From positions 1-30,730 of the IMG/VR virus record IMGVR_UViG_3300048003_000282: a stretch of DNA of 30,730 nucleotides. One strand, 5' to 3'. The notes under the pieces were generated by a model. That model saw nothing but the letters and a program-made list of their open reading frames with translations. It was not told the origin of the DNA and made no database searches. This document shows, piece by piece, positions 14,751 through 20,932 of the stretch. This DNA comes from a virus. Numbering within the stretch: the stretch's first letter is position 1; each line of letters opens with the position of its first letter. The translations under genes were made by a program, and so were the position numbers.

Positions 14751-15412
14751 AAATTACTAACGAAGATAATATGGATTTAATGGCAAGGTATGAAGATAAC
14801 TACTTTGACCTTGCAATAGTTGACCCACCGTATGGGATTGGATTTGATGGTAATACAACCGTAAAAGGTAAAGCAGGGAAGGCAAATACATTTTCAAATA
14901 AACAACACCACGAGAAAAAAGGTTGGGATAATAAAAGACCCTCTTTAGAATACTTTACGGAATTACAAAGAGTAAGCAAAAAACAAATAATTTGGGGAGG
15001 TAATTACTTTGCTGATTTATTACCTGCAAAAAAAGGATGGGTTTATTGGGATAAGAAAATAACAAACGCAAAAAATACAAATTACTCTGATGGCGAATTG
15101 GCTTGGACTTCTTTTGATTGCGTTTTAAGAAAATTTACTTATGATTGGATAGGGTTTGGATACTTAAATAACCCACAAAGACAAAAGAAAATACACCCAA
15201 CAGAAAAACCAATTTCATTATACGAATGGCTTTTAATGAATTACGCTAAAGAGGGAGATAAGATACTTGATACACATTTAGGTAGTGGAAGCATAGCAAT
15301 AGCTTGTCACAATTTAGGTTTTGATTTAACAGCTTGTGAATTAGATACTGAATACTATGAAGCAGCTATGAAAAGAATAGAACAACACAAACAACAAATA
15401 AGAATGTTTTAA
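14747..15412 (+). CDS. DNA methyltransferase (beta-class, DPPY)
   Basis: This is a 221-residue amino-methyltransferase that would transfer a methyl group from SAM to adenine N6 or cytosine N4. The catalytic motif DPPYG is at 26-30, HPTEKP (motif X region) at 150-155 and the SAM-binding motif I DTHLGSGS at 175-182. The order, catalytic motif before the SAM motif, is that of the beta class. Motif I is DTHLGSGS rather than the usual DPFxGxG form. No restriction partner is adjacent, so it is likely an orphan enzyme that protects phage DNA from host restriction or marks it for another step. Confidence 0.88.
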   Translation: MKITNEDNMDLMARYEDNYFDLAIVDPPYGIGFDGNTTVKGKAGKANTFSNKQHHEKKGWDNKRPSLEYFTELQRVSKKQIIWGGNYFADLLPAKKGWVYWDKKITNAKNTNYSDGELAWTSFDCVLRKFTYDWIGFGYLNNPQRQKKIHPTEKPISLYEWLLMNYAKEGDKILDTHLGSGSIAIACHNLGFDLTACELDTEYYEAAMKRIEQHKQQIRMF

Positions 15413-15413
15413 G

Positions 15414-15677
15414 ATGACAGACTTAGATTATACAATTACAAAAAACAAATTAGAAATATTGCTTTTAAAGGCACAAGAAGGTTTAAAAGTAGGTAAAGTA
15501 ACACAAAGTAAATTAGATGCGGTAGAAACGCTGCAAAGTAGCTTAAAATGTATATTAGAACTTAGATTAATGTTAGATGAATTAAATAAAAAACAAAGTT
15601 TGTTAACAATGCAAAATGTAAAAGCTTACAAAGAAACTGCGGAACTTAAGAAAAAATTTAATACTTTTAAAAAATGA
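15414..15677 (+). CDS. Hypothetical coiled-coil protein
   Basis: This 87-residue, almost entirely helical protein contains a leucine-rich heptad region (SLKCILELRLMLDELNKK) and a second helix rich in Lys and Glu. It starts one base after the methyltransferase stop and overlaps the next tiny ORF by ATGA. No family is recognised; it is likely an oligomer-forming accessory protein. Confidence 0.65.
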   Translation: MTDLDYTITKNKLEILLLKAQEGLKVGKVTQSKLDAVETLQSSLKCILELRLMLDELNKKQSLLTMQNVKAYKETAELKKKFNTFKK

Positions 15678-15772
15678 AAACTATATTATTAATGTTAATA
15701 CTATCACACATAACCAGTTTTATCTCTGGTGCTTTAATTGTTGTAATAATAAAAAGATATTTTGAAAAGTAA
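15674..15772 (+). CDS. 32-residue single-span membrane peptide
   Basis: The ATG overlaps the preceding stop (ATGA). Residues 3-26 (starting TILLMLILSHIT and ending ALIVVII) form one hydrophobic span, followed by the basic tail KRYFEK. It has the same length as the membrane peptide at 11007, though the sequences do not align. It could also act as a signal-anchor or holin-like peptide. Function unknown. Confidence 0.55.
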   Translation: MKTILLMLILSHITSFISGALIVVIIKRYFEK

Positions 15773-15926
15773 AAAGAGAACATTAAATGAATACAGACAA
15801 ACAAAGGACTCTCACTATCGTAGTGATGATTCTCCTATTGAGTACAACATTGCTTTGTTGTGTAGAATATATTCTAATGATACAGAGCTTGGAGCAATAA
15901 TTAGAAAACATTTTCAAAAGATATGA
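15762..15926 (+). CDS. 54-residue basic protein with a likely TTG start
   Basis: The frame ends in an ATGA overlap with the resolvase gene, and the only plausible start is TTG at 15762, inside the end of the previous ORF. The product begins with a Lys-rich stretch and KRTLNEYRQTKDSHYRSDD, a segment I recall from small phage proteins in Bacteroidetes. It then runs IALLCRIYSNDTELGAIIRKHF. A 37-residue hydrophobic ORF in another frame (15787-15900, ATG start) lies fully inside it and is the alternative reading. I prefer the TTG frame because of the recalled motif and the coupling to the next gene. Confidence 0.5.
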   Translation: MKSKKRTLNEYRQTKDSHYRSDDSPIEYNIALLCRIYSNDTELGAIIRKHFQKI

Positions 15927-16273
15927 GTTTAAATTCAAATCAAAAAGGCAAACGTTTTGAATTGCGAATCGCAAAAGATTTAGCTAAGAAGTTTGATACT
16001 AATATAAGAAGAACACCAAACTCAGGTGGATTAAGTATTAAAGGAGATATTATGACTACAAGTGGAATACTATCTGAATATAACTGGGAGTGTAAGAATC
16101 AAGAGAAACTAAATATTTGGAAAGCACTGGAACAAAGTAAAAACGATACCACAGGAAGTTTAAAAACCCCTCTTGTGGTATTCACCAAGAATCACGAACT
16201 TGATTATGTAGCGTTACAATACGATGATTTTGTAAATATACTTCTTGAATTAGATGAGTACAGAAGTAAATAA
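15923..16273 (+). CDS. PD-(D/E)XK endonuclease, Holliday junction resolvase-like
   Basis: This is a 116-residue protein. NQKGKRFELRIAKDL supplies Glu13, GGLSIKGDI supplies Asp42 and WECKNQ supplies Glu56 and Lys58, with RRTPNSGG between them. This is the pattern of archaeal Hjc-like and phage resolvases. It would cut branched DNA made by replication and recombination before packaging. Position near the end of the early operon and just before the sigma-like and terminase genes fits that role. It starts within ATGA and overlaps the next gene by 20 bases. Confidence 0.78.
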   Translation: MSLNSNQKGKRFELRIAKDLAKKFDTNIRRTPNSGGLSIKGDIMTTSGILSEYNWECKNQEKLNIWKALEQSKNDTTGSLKTPLVVFTKNHELDYVALQYDDFVNILLELDEYRSK

Positions 16274-16763
16274 TATATTACACATCTTAGTAAGGGATGA
16301 AAAAACTTGGTTAAGTATGGCTGAGGAAATAAGTAGCAATAGTAAAATACCAGCAAAAGATTTATTACACGACTTCTACATAGCTCTACATAGTAAAATT
16401 GATAGTAAAAAAGTAAAAATTAACGATATTCTATATAACGATTCTTTAAATAAAGCGTTTATATATAAGATGATGCATAATATTTTCATTGATACAATAA
16501 GAGTTGATAAAGATTTACTAATAGATAAAGACCTAAAAAACATTATAGAAGCAGATAACACAAAGTATGTAGACATAGAAAAAGTAGTAGATGATATAGT
16601 AAATGAATTCTATTGGTTTGATAGAAAGTTATTTAACTTATATAGAAAGAAATTCCACAGTATAAGAAAACTATCTGCAGCAACTAATATATCTCACGTA
16701 GTTGTATGGAGAACTATAAACAATTGTATTAAAGAAATTAAAAAAAAAATTAATGAAGAGTAA
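16254..16763 (+). CDS. Sigma-70-like factor, possible late-transcription switch
   Basis: This is a 169-residue protein. Residues 36-84, from KDLLHDFYIAL to MMHNIFIDTIR, match the form of sigma region 2 (helix pair ending in N-x-x-x-D-x-x-R). Residues about 118-166, from FDRKLFNLYRKKFHSIRKLS to the VVVWRTINNCIKEIKKKI helix, match region 4, a helix-turn-helix for the -35-like element. Regions 1 and 3 are absent, as in ECF-type factors. It is at the end of the early operon, ahead of the packaging and structural genes, so it could direct host RNA polymerase to late promoters. An alternative is a transcription factor of the same fold without core binding. Confidence 0.65.
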   Translation: MSTEVNNILHILVRDEKTWLSMAEEISSNSKIPAKDLLHDFYIALHSKIDSKKVKINDILYNDSLNKAFIYKMMHNIFIDTIRVDKDLLIDKDLKNIIEADNTKYVDIEKVVDDIVNEFYWFDRKLFNLYRKKFHSIRKLSAATNISHVVVWRTINNCIKEIKKKINEE

Positions 16764-17133
16764 AGGCTTAGGAGATACAGTAGAAAAGATTACAAAAGCC
16801 ACAGGCATAAAACAAGCTACTGATTGGATATTTGATAAACTTGGAAAAGATTGCGGGTGTTCTGATAGAAAGAGAAAGCTCAATTCTATGTTTCCTTACA
16901 AAAATGTAGAATGTTTAAACGAAGATGAATATGTATATCTAAAAGGATTCTTTAATCAGCAAAAGAATGTAGTAAATGCAAACGAGCAAAAAGGATTGCT
17001 AATAATACACAATAGAGTATTTAACACCAACAAACAAAGCTCAAGTTGTGGTAGTTGCGTTAAAGGTTTAGTTGATACAATGAAGAGATTATATAATGAA
17101 TATGAATACGAAAGAGAAAGCAAAAGCAATTGA
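16753..17133 (+). CDS. Conserved Cys-containing phage protein upstream of the terminase genes
   Basis: This 126-residue protein begins MKSKGLGDTVEKITKATGIKQ. Cysteines occur as DCGCSDRK (34-36) and SCGSC (98-102), with one more near 54 (VECLNEDEY). Two CxC/CxxC-type pairs could bind zinc. I recall this family beside terminase genes in Bacteroidetes phages, without a function. It overlaps the sigma-like gene by 11 bases. A packaging or transcription role is plausible from position. Confidence 0.7.
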   Translation: MKSKGLGDTVEKITKATGIKQATDWIFDKLGKDCGCSDRKRKLNSMFPYKNVECLNEDEYVYLKGFFNQQKNVVNANEQKGLLIIHNRVFNTNKQSSSCGSCVKGLVDTMKRLYNEYEYERESKSN

Positions 17134-17236
17134 AAGAAAGCTGATAATGTTTTTAAACAAATACAGCATAAATACAACAGTAAATGTCAAAAGAAGATAT
17201 AGTAAAACATCAATGGACAAAAGGTCAGAGCGGTAA
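17096..17236 (+). CDS. Possible 46-residue basic ORF bridging to the terminase genes
   Basis: The ATG at 17096 lies inside the end of the previous gene and the stop at 17236 lies inside the terminase small subunit gene. It covers the 50-base gap between them. The product is strongly basic (NTKEKAKAIERKLIMF, VKRRYSKTS). The overlaps (38 and 53 bases) are longer than usual here and I recognise no family, so it may be a chance frame. Confidence 0.28.
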   Translation: MNMNTKEKAKAIERKLIMFLNKYSINTTVNVKRRYSKTSMDKRSER

Positions 17237-17528
17237 TCCAAAAGGCAAACCAAAAGGTGCTAAGAACAGAAGCACAATTTTAAAAGAAATAGCAGAGCTT
17301 AGAACAAAAGGAATTCATCCTGTTACTGGTGAAGAAGTATGGATGACTAATGAATATAGAATGGCTATGGCTGTTATAGAAAAGGTTATACAAAAAGGAG
17401 ATGCACAAGCTCTTAATATGGTATTAGATAGTATCTATGGTAAGCAGAAAGATTCTGTTGATATACACACTTCAGAAGAAGTAAACCACGATTTTAGAAA
17501 TATCATTGCACGGATTAAAGCTCAATAA
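17184..17528 (+). CDS. Terminase small subunit-like protein (DUF5681 type)
   Basis: This 114-residue protein has WTKGQSGNPKGKPKGAKNRS at the N-terminus, the hallmark of the DUF5681 family that accompanies phage terminases. A helical region then includes EYRMAMAVIEKVIQKGDAQA. It would recognise the packaging site on phage DNA and present it to the large subunit, whose gene begins within its last codons. The unstructured KGK segment is typical of the family. Start by ATG after an A-rich leader. Confidence 0.82.
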   Translation: MSKEDIVKHQWTKGQSGNPKGKPKGAKNRSTILKEIAELRTKGIHPVTGEEVWMTNEYRMAMAVIEKVIQKGDAQALNMVLDSIYGKQKDSVDIHTSEEVNHDFRNIIARIKAQ

Positions 17529-18717
17529 AAAGTATTTAGTATTAGATGAATCTTTTGCACGTTACTTTATTGTAACTGGTGGCAGAGGTTCAGGTAAATC
17601 ATTTGCAGTTAACTCTGTACTGTTACTACTAACTTACCAAGCTGGACACACAATACTATTTACACGTTACACATTAAGAGCTGCTGGTATTTCAATCATA
17701 CCTGAGTTCATAGAAAAGTTAGAACTGCTTGGAGTTATTGATCAGTTTAAAATAACAAAGGATGAAATAATAAATACAGGCAATGGTAGCAAGATAATAT
17801 TTCGTGGTATTAAAACAAGTTCAGGAGATCAAACTGCAAATCTTAAATCTTTACAAGGTATTACTACTTGGGTAATGGATGAGGCAGAAGAACTTAATGA
17901 CGAAGATATATTTGATAAAATAGATTTATCTGTTCGTAATAAAGTACAAGAGAATCGAGTTATACTAATATTAAATCCAACAACCAAAGAACATTTCATT
18001 TATAAAAGATGGTTTGAAGATAGAGGTGTTGCTGCTGGTAGTAATATAACTAAAGAAGATACTACCTATATACACACAACATATTTAGATAACTTAGATA
18101 ACCTATCAGAAAGCTATATTAAGCAGATTGAAACAATGAAGGTTAGAAGGCCAAACAGATACAAGCATACTATTGAAGGTGCTTGGCTAGATAAAGCTGA
18201 GGGTGTTATATTTACTGATTGGAGTATAGGAGAATTTAAGCAAGTAGGTAAAGTTGTTTATGGTCAAGATTATGGTTTTAGCAATGACCCAAGCACATTA
18301 GTTAAAACAAGTATAGATAAAGAAAATAAAGTTATCTATATACAATTATGCTTCTACCAAACTAAATTAACTACAAGCGAGATATTGCAATTAAATAAGA
18401 AGTTTGCAGCAGATAATTTAATAGTAGGTGATTCAGCAGAACCAAGATTAATAACAGAACTAAGTAGAGATTGTAATGTAGTGCCAGCTATTAAAGGACA
18501 AGGTAGTATAACATTTGGTATTAGTTTATTACAAGATTATGATTTAGTAATAACAGAAGATAGCACAGAATTAATTAAAGAGTTAAATAATTATTGTTGG
18601 TTAGAAAAGAAATCACAAACACCAGTTGATAATTTTAATCACGCTATTGATGCGTTGAGGTATGCAGTAAGCTACCAATTACAAAATCCAAACTTAGGAG
18701 AATATCACATTTATTAA
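17506..18717 (+). CDS. terL: Terminase large subunit (PBSX/Terminase_3 type)
   Basis: This 403-residue packaging motor has an ATPase and a nuclease domain. Walker A is GGRGSGKS (25-32), Walker B is WVMDEAEE (122-129), and a coupling-motif-like ILNPTT is at 155-160. The RNase-H-like nuclease has Asp255 (GQDYGFSND), Asp309 (VGDSAEP) and Asp382 (HAIDALRY). It would cut concatemers and pump DNA into proheads through the portal. No ATG is available at the N-terminus. The best start is TTG at 17506, 23 bases before the small subunit stop, so translation is probably coupled. Length and motif order match the PBSX group. Confidence 0.93.
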   Translation: MHGLKLNKKYLVLDESFARYFIVTGGRGSGKSFAVNSVLLLLTYQAGHTILFTRYTLRAAGISIIPEFIEKLELLGVIDQFKITKDEIINTGNGSKIIFRGIKTSSGDQTANLKSLQGITTWVMDEAEELNDEDIFDKIDLSVRNKVQENRVILILNPTTKEHFIYKRWFEDRGVAAGSNITKEDTTYIHTTYLDNLDNLSESYIKQIETMKVRRPNRYKHTIEGAWLDKAEGVIFTDWSIGEFKQVGKVVYGQDYGFSNDPSTLVKTSIDKENKVIYIQLCFYQTKLTTSEILQLNKKFAADNLIVGDSAEPRLITELSRDCNVVPAIKGQGSITFGISLLQDYDLVITEDSTELIKELNNYCWLEKKSQTPVDNFNHAIDALRYAVSYQLQNPNLGEYHIY

Positions 18718-18722
18718 ATATT

Positions 18723-19664
18723 ATGAAATTATACAAAGGAGATTGCTTAATTGAAAGCGATAAAATAGAAAGTGGAAGCGTTGATTTAATATTGACCGAT
18801 TTACCTTATGGAACTGTTAAAGGTTTAGGAGGTGATATAAAGAAGTATGAACGTCTTTCTAATAGTGATTGGGATAATGTAATAGACACCAATAAAATAA
18901 TGCAGATAGCAAACCGTATATTAAGAAAAAACGGTAAAATGATTTTAACTGCAAACCAACCTTTTACAACAGAATTAATAGGCAAAGCAATACCAAACGT
19001 ACCACATTGTTATAATATGTATTGGGATAAAATGCACTTTGCAAATTGTTTAGTGGCTAACAAAGCACCTGTAAGTTATATTGAAGATATTTTGGTTTTT
19101 AGTAAAACACATCAATTAAAAGTTGATAATCATTTAAGGGATTATATGAGGGAAGAAAGACAAAAAGTAAAAGAAGCAGGTTATAAGGATAGAGATTTAA
19201 GAATAATGTGTGGATTGAGTTTAAAAGGTGGTGGTATGTTAGGGCATTATTGGGGTAGGGAACAGTGGACTATGCCGACAGAAAAGCATTACACTACATT
19301 ACAAGAAACAGGTTTTTTTAAAAAACCATACTCAGAACTAAAAAAAGATTATGAAGATTATAAAAAAAGTTTTGAGAGTACCTTTAATTTATGGGAAGGT
19401 AACAAATACAAAAGCAATATTCTAAAATACAAAAAAGATTATGACGGACACCACCCAACTCAAAAGCCTGTATTATTGTTAGAGGATTTAATAAAAACTT
19501 TTAGCAATGAAAATGATTTAGTAGTTGATTTGACTATGGGTAGTGGCTCAACAGGTGTAGCGTGTAAGAATACAAACAGGAACTTCATAGGAATAGAACA
19601 AGATGAAAACTATTTTAATATAGCACAACAAAGAATTAAAGCAGCAGAATATAAATTGTTTTAA
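18723..19664 (+). CDS. DNA methyltransferase with a variable recognition insert (DLPY)
   Basis: This is a 313-residue beta-class amino-methyltransferase. The catalytic motif is DLPYG (26-30), a variant of DPPY. HPTQKP is at 244-249 and motif I DLTMGSGSTG at 269-278. Between them, residues about 135-225 form an insert with HYWGREQWTMPTEKHYTTLQ and KPYSELKKDYEDYK, probably the target recognition domain. Genes in this position vary between related phages, and it separates the terminase from the tail genes. It is followed by the noncoding module copy and a separate promoter. It is likely an acquired anti-restriction gene, and is unlike the shorter methyltransferase at 14747 except in the core motifs. 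Confidence 0.85.
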   Translation: MKLYKGDCLIESDKIESGSVDLILTDLPYGTVKGLGGDIKKYERLSNSDWDNVIDTNKIMQIANRILRKNGKMILTANQPFTTELIGKAIPNVPHCYNMYWDKMHFANCLVANKAPVSYIEDILVFSKTHQLKVDNHLRDYMREERQKVKEAGYKDRDLRIMCGLSLKGGGMLGHYWGREQWTMPTEKHYTTLQETGFFKKPYSELKKDYEDYKKSFESTFNLWEGNKYKSNILKYKKDYDGHHPTQKPVLLLEDLIKTFSNENDLVVDLTMGSGSTGVACKNTNRNFIGIEQDENYFNIAQQRIKAAEYKLF

Positions 19665-19674
19665 TTATAGCCAC

Positions 19675-19721
19675 GCTTAAGCCACCCTCAAGCATTTAGA
19701 TAAGATAAGAAAAGATAAGAT
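19675..19721. repeat. 47-nt module, copy 2 (noncoding)
   Basis: GCTTAAGC (19675-19682), four bases, CTCAAGCATT (19687-19696) and a 25-base tract with G at 19699, 19704, 19709, 19714 and 19719. It matches copy 1 (13554-13600) at 39 of 47 positions without gaps. Unlike copy 1, all three forward frames contain a stop here, so coding does not explain its conservation. It lies just after the methyltransferase and before the promoter at 19755. Confidence 0.65.
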
Positions 19722-19754
19722 ATATAAGAGAAATAAAAAAAAGTTTAAAAAAGT

Positions 19755-19785
19755 TTTGTAGTTTATAAATATATTTATATATTTG
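19755..19785 (+). promoter_or_regulatory. Strong Bacteroidetes-type promoter
   Basis: TTTG (19755-19758), a 19-base spacer and TATATTTG (19778-19785) match the flavobacterial housekeeping consensus TTTG-N19-TAnnTTTG exactly. Transcription would start near 19792, about 20 bases before the ATG at 19813. It shares the stretch from GTTTTGTA to TTTATATAT with the candidate at 9951-9984. Confidence 0.75.
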
Positions 19786-19812
19786 ACTAATTATTAATTA
19801 AAACCAAAACAA

Positions 19813-20016
19813 ATGAAAAATTTAAACCTTATCCAATTAGTTAAAATGATGTTATTCTTTTCAGATTTAGGATTAGCCAAAAAATATAACGAAATTAAAG
19901 ACATCTTAAAAGAAAAATATCCAGACACAATGGTGTTATCTACTATAAATTACTTAAACGGAGAATACACAGAATCTCAAGAAAAAGTTTACAAAGAAAT
20001 AACTAAAGGATTATAA
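19813..20016 (+). CDS. 67-residue orphan protein with its own promoter and terminator
   Basis: This helical protein begins MKNLNLIQLVKMMLFFSDLGLAKKYN and ends YTESQEKVYKEITKGL. The first 20 residues are hydrophobic at spots but not a clear membrane span. No motif is recognised. It is the only coding gene between the promoter at 19755-19785 and the terminator at 20067-20098, so it is probably expressed on its own and not with packaging or tail genes. That arrangement is typical of accessory 'moron' genes. Confidence 0.65.
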   Translation: MKNLNLIQLVKMMLFFSDLGLAKKYNEIKDILKEKYPDTMVLSTINYLNGEYTESQEKVYKEITKGL

Positions 20017-20029
20017 ATTAAAATACCAA

Positions 20030-20059
20030 GAGGCAGCCGATTTATTAGCGTAAGTCCTC
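20030..20059 (+). ncRNA. Hairpin motif copy 1 (GCCGA-N6-AGCG loop), possible structured RNA
   Basis: GAGG (20030-20033) pairs with CCTC (20056-20059). Inside, GCCGA (20036-20040) and AGCG (20047-20050) are spaced exactly as GTCGG and AGCG in the hairpin at 20180-20207. The CG of GCCGA can pair with the CG of AGCG. It sits just after the 67-residue gene and just before a terminator. Confidence 0.4.
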
Positions 20060-20066
20060 AGAAATT

Positions 20067-20098
20067 AAAGAGCTACTGTAATAGGTAGCTTTTTTTTA
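20067..20098 (+). terminator. Rho-independent terminator after the 67-residue gene
   Basis: AGCTAC (20071-20076) pairs with GTAGCT (20085-20090), extended by AAAG with the first T's. A run of T's (20090-20097) follows. It closes the unit that begins at the promoter at 19755. A TATATTTG (20100-20107) follows at once, which may start the next transcript, although no good -33 element is visible. Confidence 0.82.
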
Positions 20099-20175
20099 TT
20101 ATATTTGATTGTAATTTAAAAATAACTTTCTGAATACGTTTAGTAAAGTCTTGATTTAAAATTTATGTTTTGGTT

Positions 20176-20216
20176 AAAGTAGGTAGTCGGCAAAAGAGCG
20201 TTACCTACTTTTTTTT
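20176..20216 (+). terminator. Terminator hairpin carrying the second GTCGG-N6-AGCG loop
   Basis: AAAGTAGGTA (20176-20185) and TACCTACTTT (20202-20211) form a 10-bp stem, followed by T's to 20216. The 16-base loop contains GTCGG (20186-20190) and AGCG (20197-20200), the same elements as the hairpin at 20030-20059. No gene lies between the two terminators, so a transcript ending here would be a short RNA of roughly 100 bases if it starts near 20110. The -7-like TATATTTG at 20216-20223 overlaps its end. Confidence 0.78.
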
Positions 20217-20260
20217 ATATTTGTATATAACGATTCACTAATTTAAACGTTTGTATATAA
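20216..20260 (+). promoter_or_regulatory. Leader of the tail operon with direct repeats and an AAACGTTT motif
   Basis: TATATTTG (20216-20223) fits a -7 element but lacks a clear -33. TTTGTATATAA occurs twice, at 20220-20230 and 20250-20260, exactly 30 bases apart; the second copy touches the ATG at 20261. TTTAAACGTTTGTA (20242-20255) resembles TTCAAACGTTTATA at 29020-29033 ahead of the scaffold and capsid genes. This may be a late promoter or operator region. Confidence 0.4.
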
Positions 20261-20932
20261 ATGAAACTAACAATCAACATACCAGAAACTCTTAATGAGG
20301 TTACTTTAAAGCAATACCAAAAGTGGTTAAAGATTGCTGATGGTAAAGAACTGGATTCGTTTCTACAACAAAAGATGGTAGAGATATTTTGTAATATACC
20401 ACTTAAGCAAGTATTACAAATAAAAGCTACTGATATTAATAACATCTGCGAAGAACTATCAAAGCTATTTAATAACGAACCTAAGTTTATTGATAGGTTT
20501 ACTTTAAACGATAAAGAGTTTGGATTTATACCAAAGCTGGATGATATTTCATTTGGTGAATACGTTGATTTAGATACATACCTTGCTGATTGGGAGCTTA
20601 TGAATAAAGCAATAGGTGTTTTATATAGGCCAATAACCTACAAAAAGAAACAACAGTATTTAATAGAAGAATATGAAAGTGCTGAGAAGTACGATATGAC
20701 AGAAACCACTTTAGATGTTGTATTTGGTGCAATTGTTTTTTTTTACAGTTTAAAGAACGAATTACAGAAAACTATCCTGAATTATTTAGCAACTCAGAAG
20801 GAGATAGAGCTGCCTCAGCATCTGCGGGATTCTCTGCAAAATGGGGCTGGTATCAATCTATCTACGGACTTACTAATGGAGACATTCTCAAATACAATCA
20901 AATTACCAAATCAAAACTACACACCTGTTTAA
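20261..20932 (+). CDS. Tail assembly chaperone, unshifted product
   Basis: This 223-residue protein would help the tape measure protein fold and guide tail tube assembly, like lambda gpG. It begins KLTINIPETLNEVTLKQYQKW and contains FGFIPKLDDISFGEYVDLDTY and AIGVLYRPITYKKK. I recall these as hallmarks of this family in Bacteroidetes phages. At codons 159-162 the frame reads through nine T's (20736-20744). The in-frame part that follows (NELQKTILNYL) still matches the family, while the last 45 residues look like overlap with the shifted frame. It is the first gene of the tail operon. The family match is good; the chaperone role is by position and by the frameshift. Confidence 0.72.
   Translation: MKLTINIPETLNEVTLKQYQKWLKIADGKELDSFLQQKMVEIFCNIPLKQVLQIKATDINNICEELSKLFNNEPKFIDRFTLNDKEFGFIPKLDDISFGEYVDLDTYLADWELMNKAIGVLYRPITYKKKQQYLIEEYESAEKYDMTETTLDVVFGAIVFFYSLKNELQKTILNYLATQKEIELPQHLRDSLQNGAGINLSTDLLMETFSNTIKLPNQNYTPV
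20736..20744 (+). other. Nine-T slippery run: probable programmed -1 frameshift or transcriptional slippage
   Basis: The zero frame reads GTT TTT TTT TAC. A -1 shift on the T-run continues TTA CAG TTT AAA and stays open to the stop at 20998-21000, which overlaps the next start in ATGA form. The shifted product would be about 246 residues. The -1 frame has no start codon of its own near the T-run, so a shift is needed to express it. Confidence 0.75.

Noticed and set aside
20017-20260. tRNA or tmRNA in the noncoding stretch
   Set aside because: No cloverleaf, no CCA end and no GTTCRA-type T-loop; only the hairpins described.
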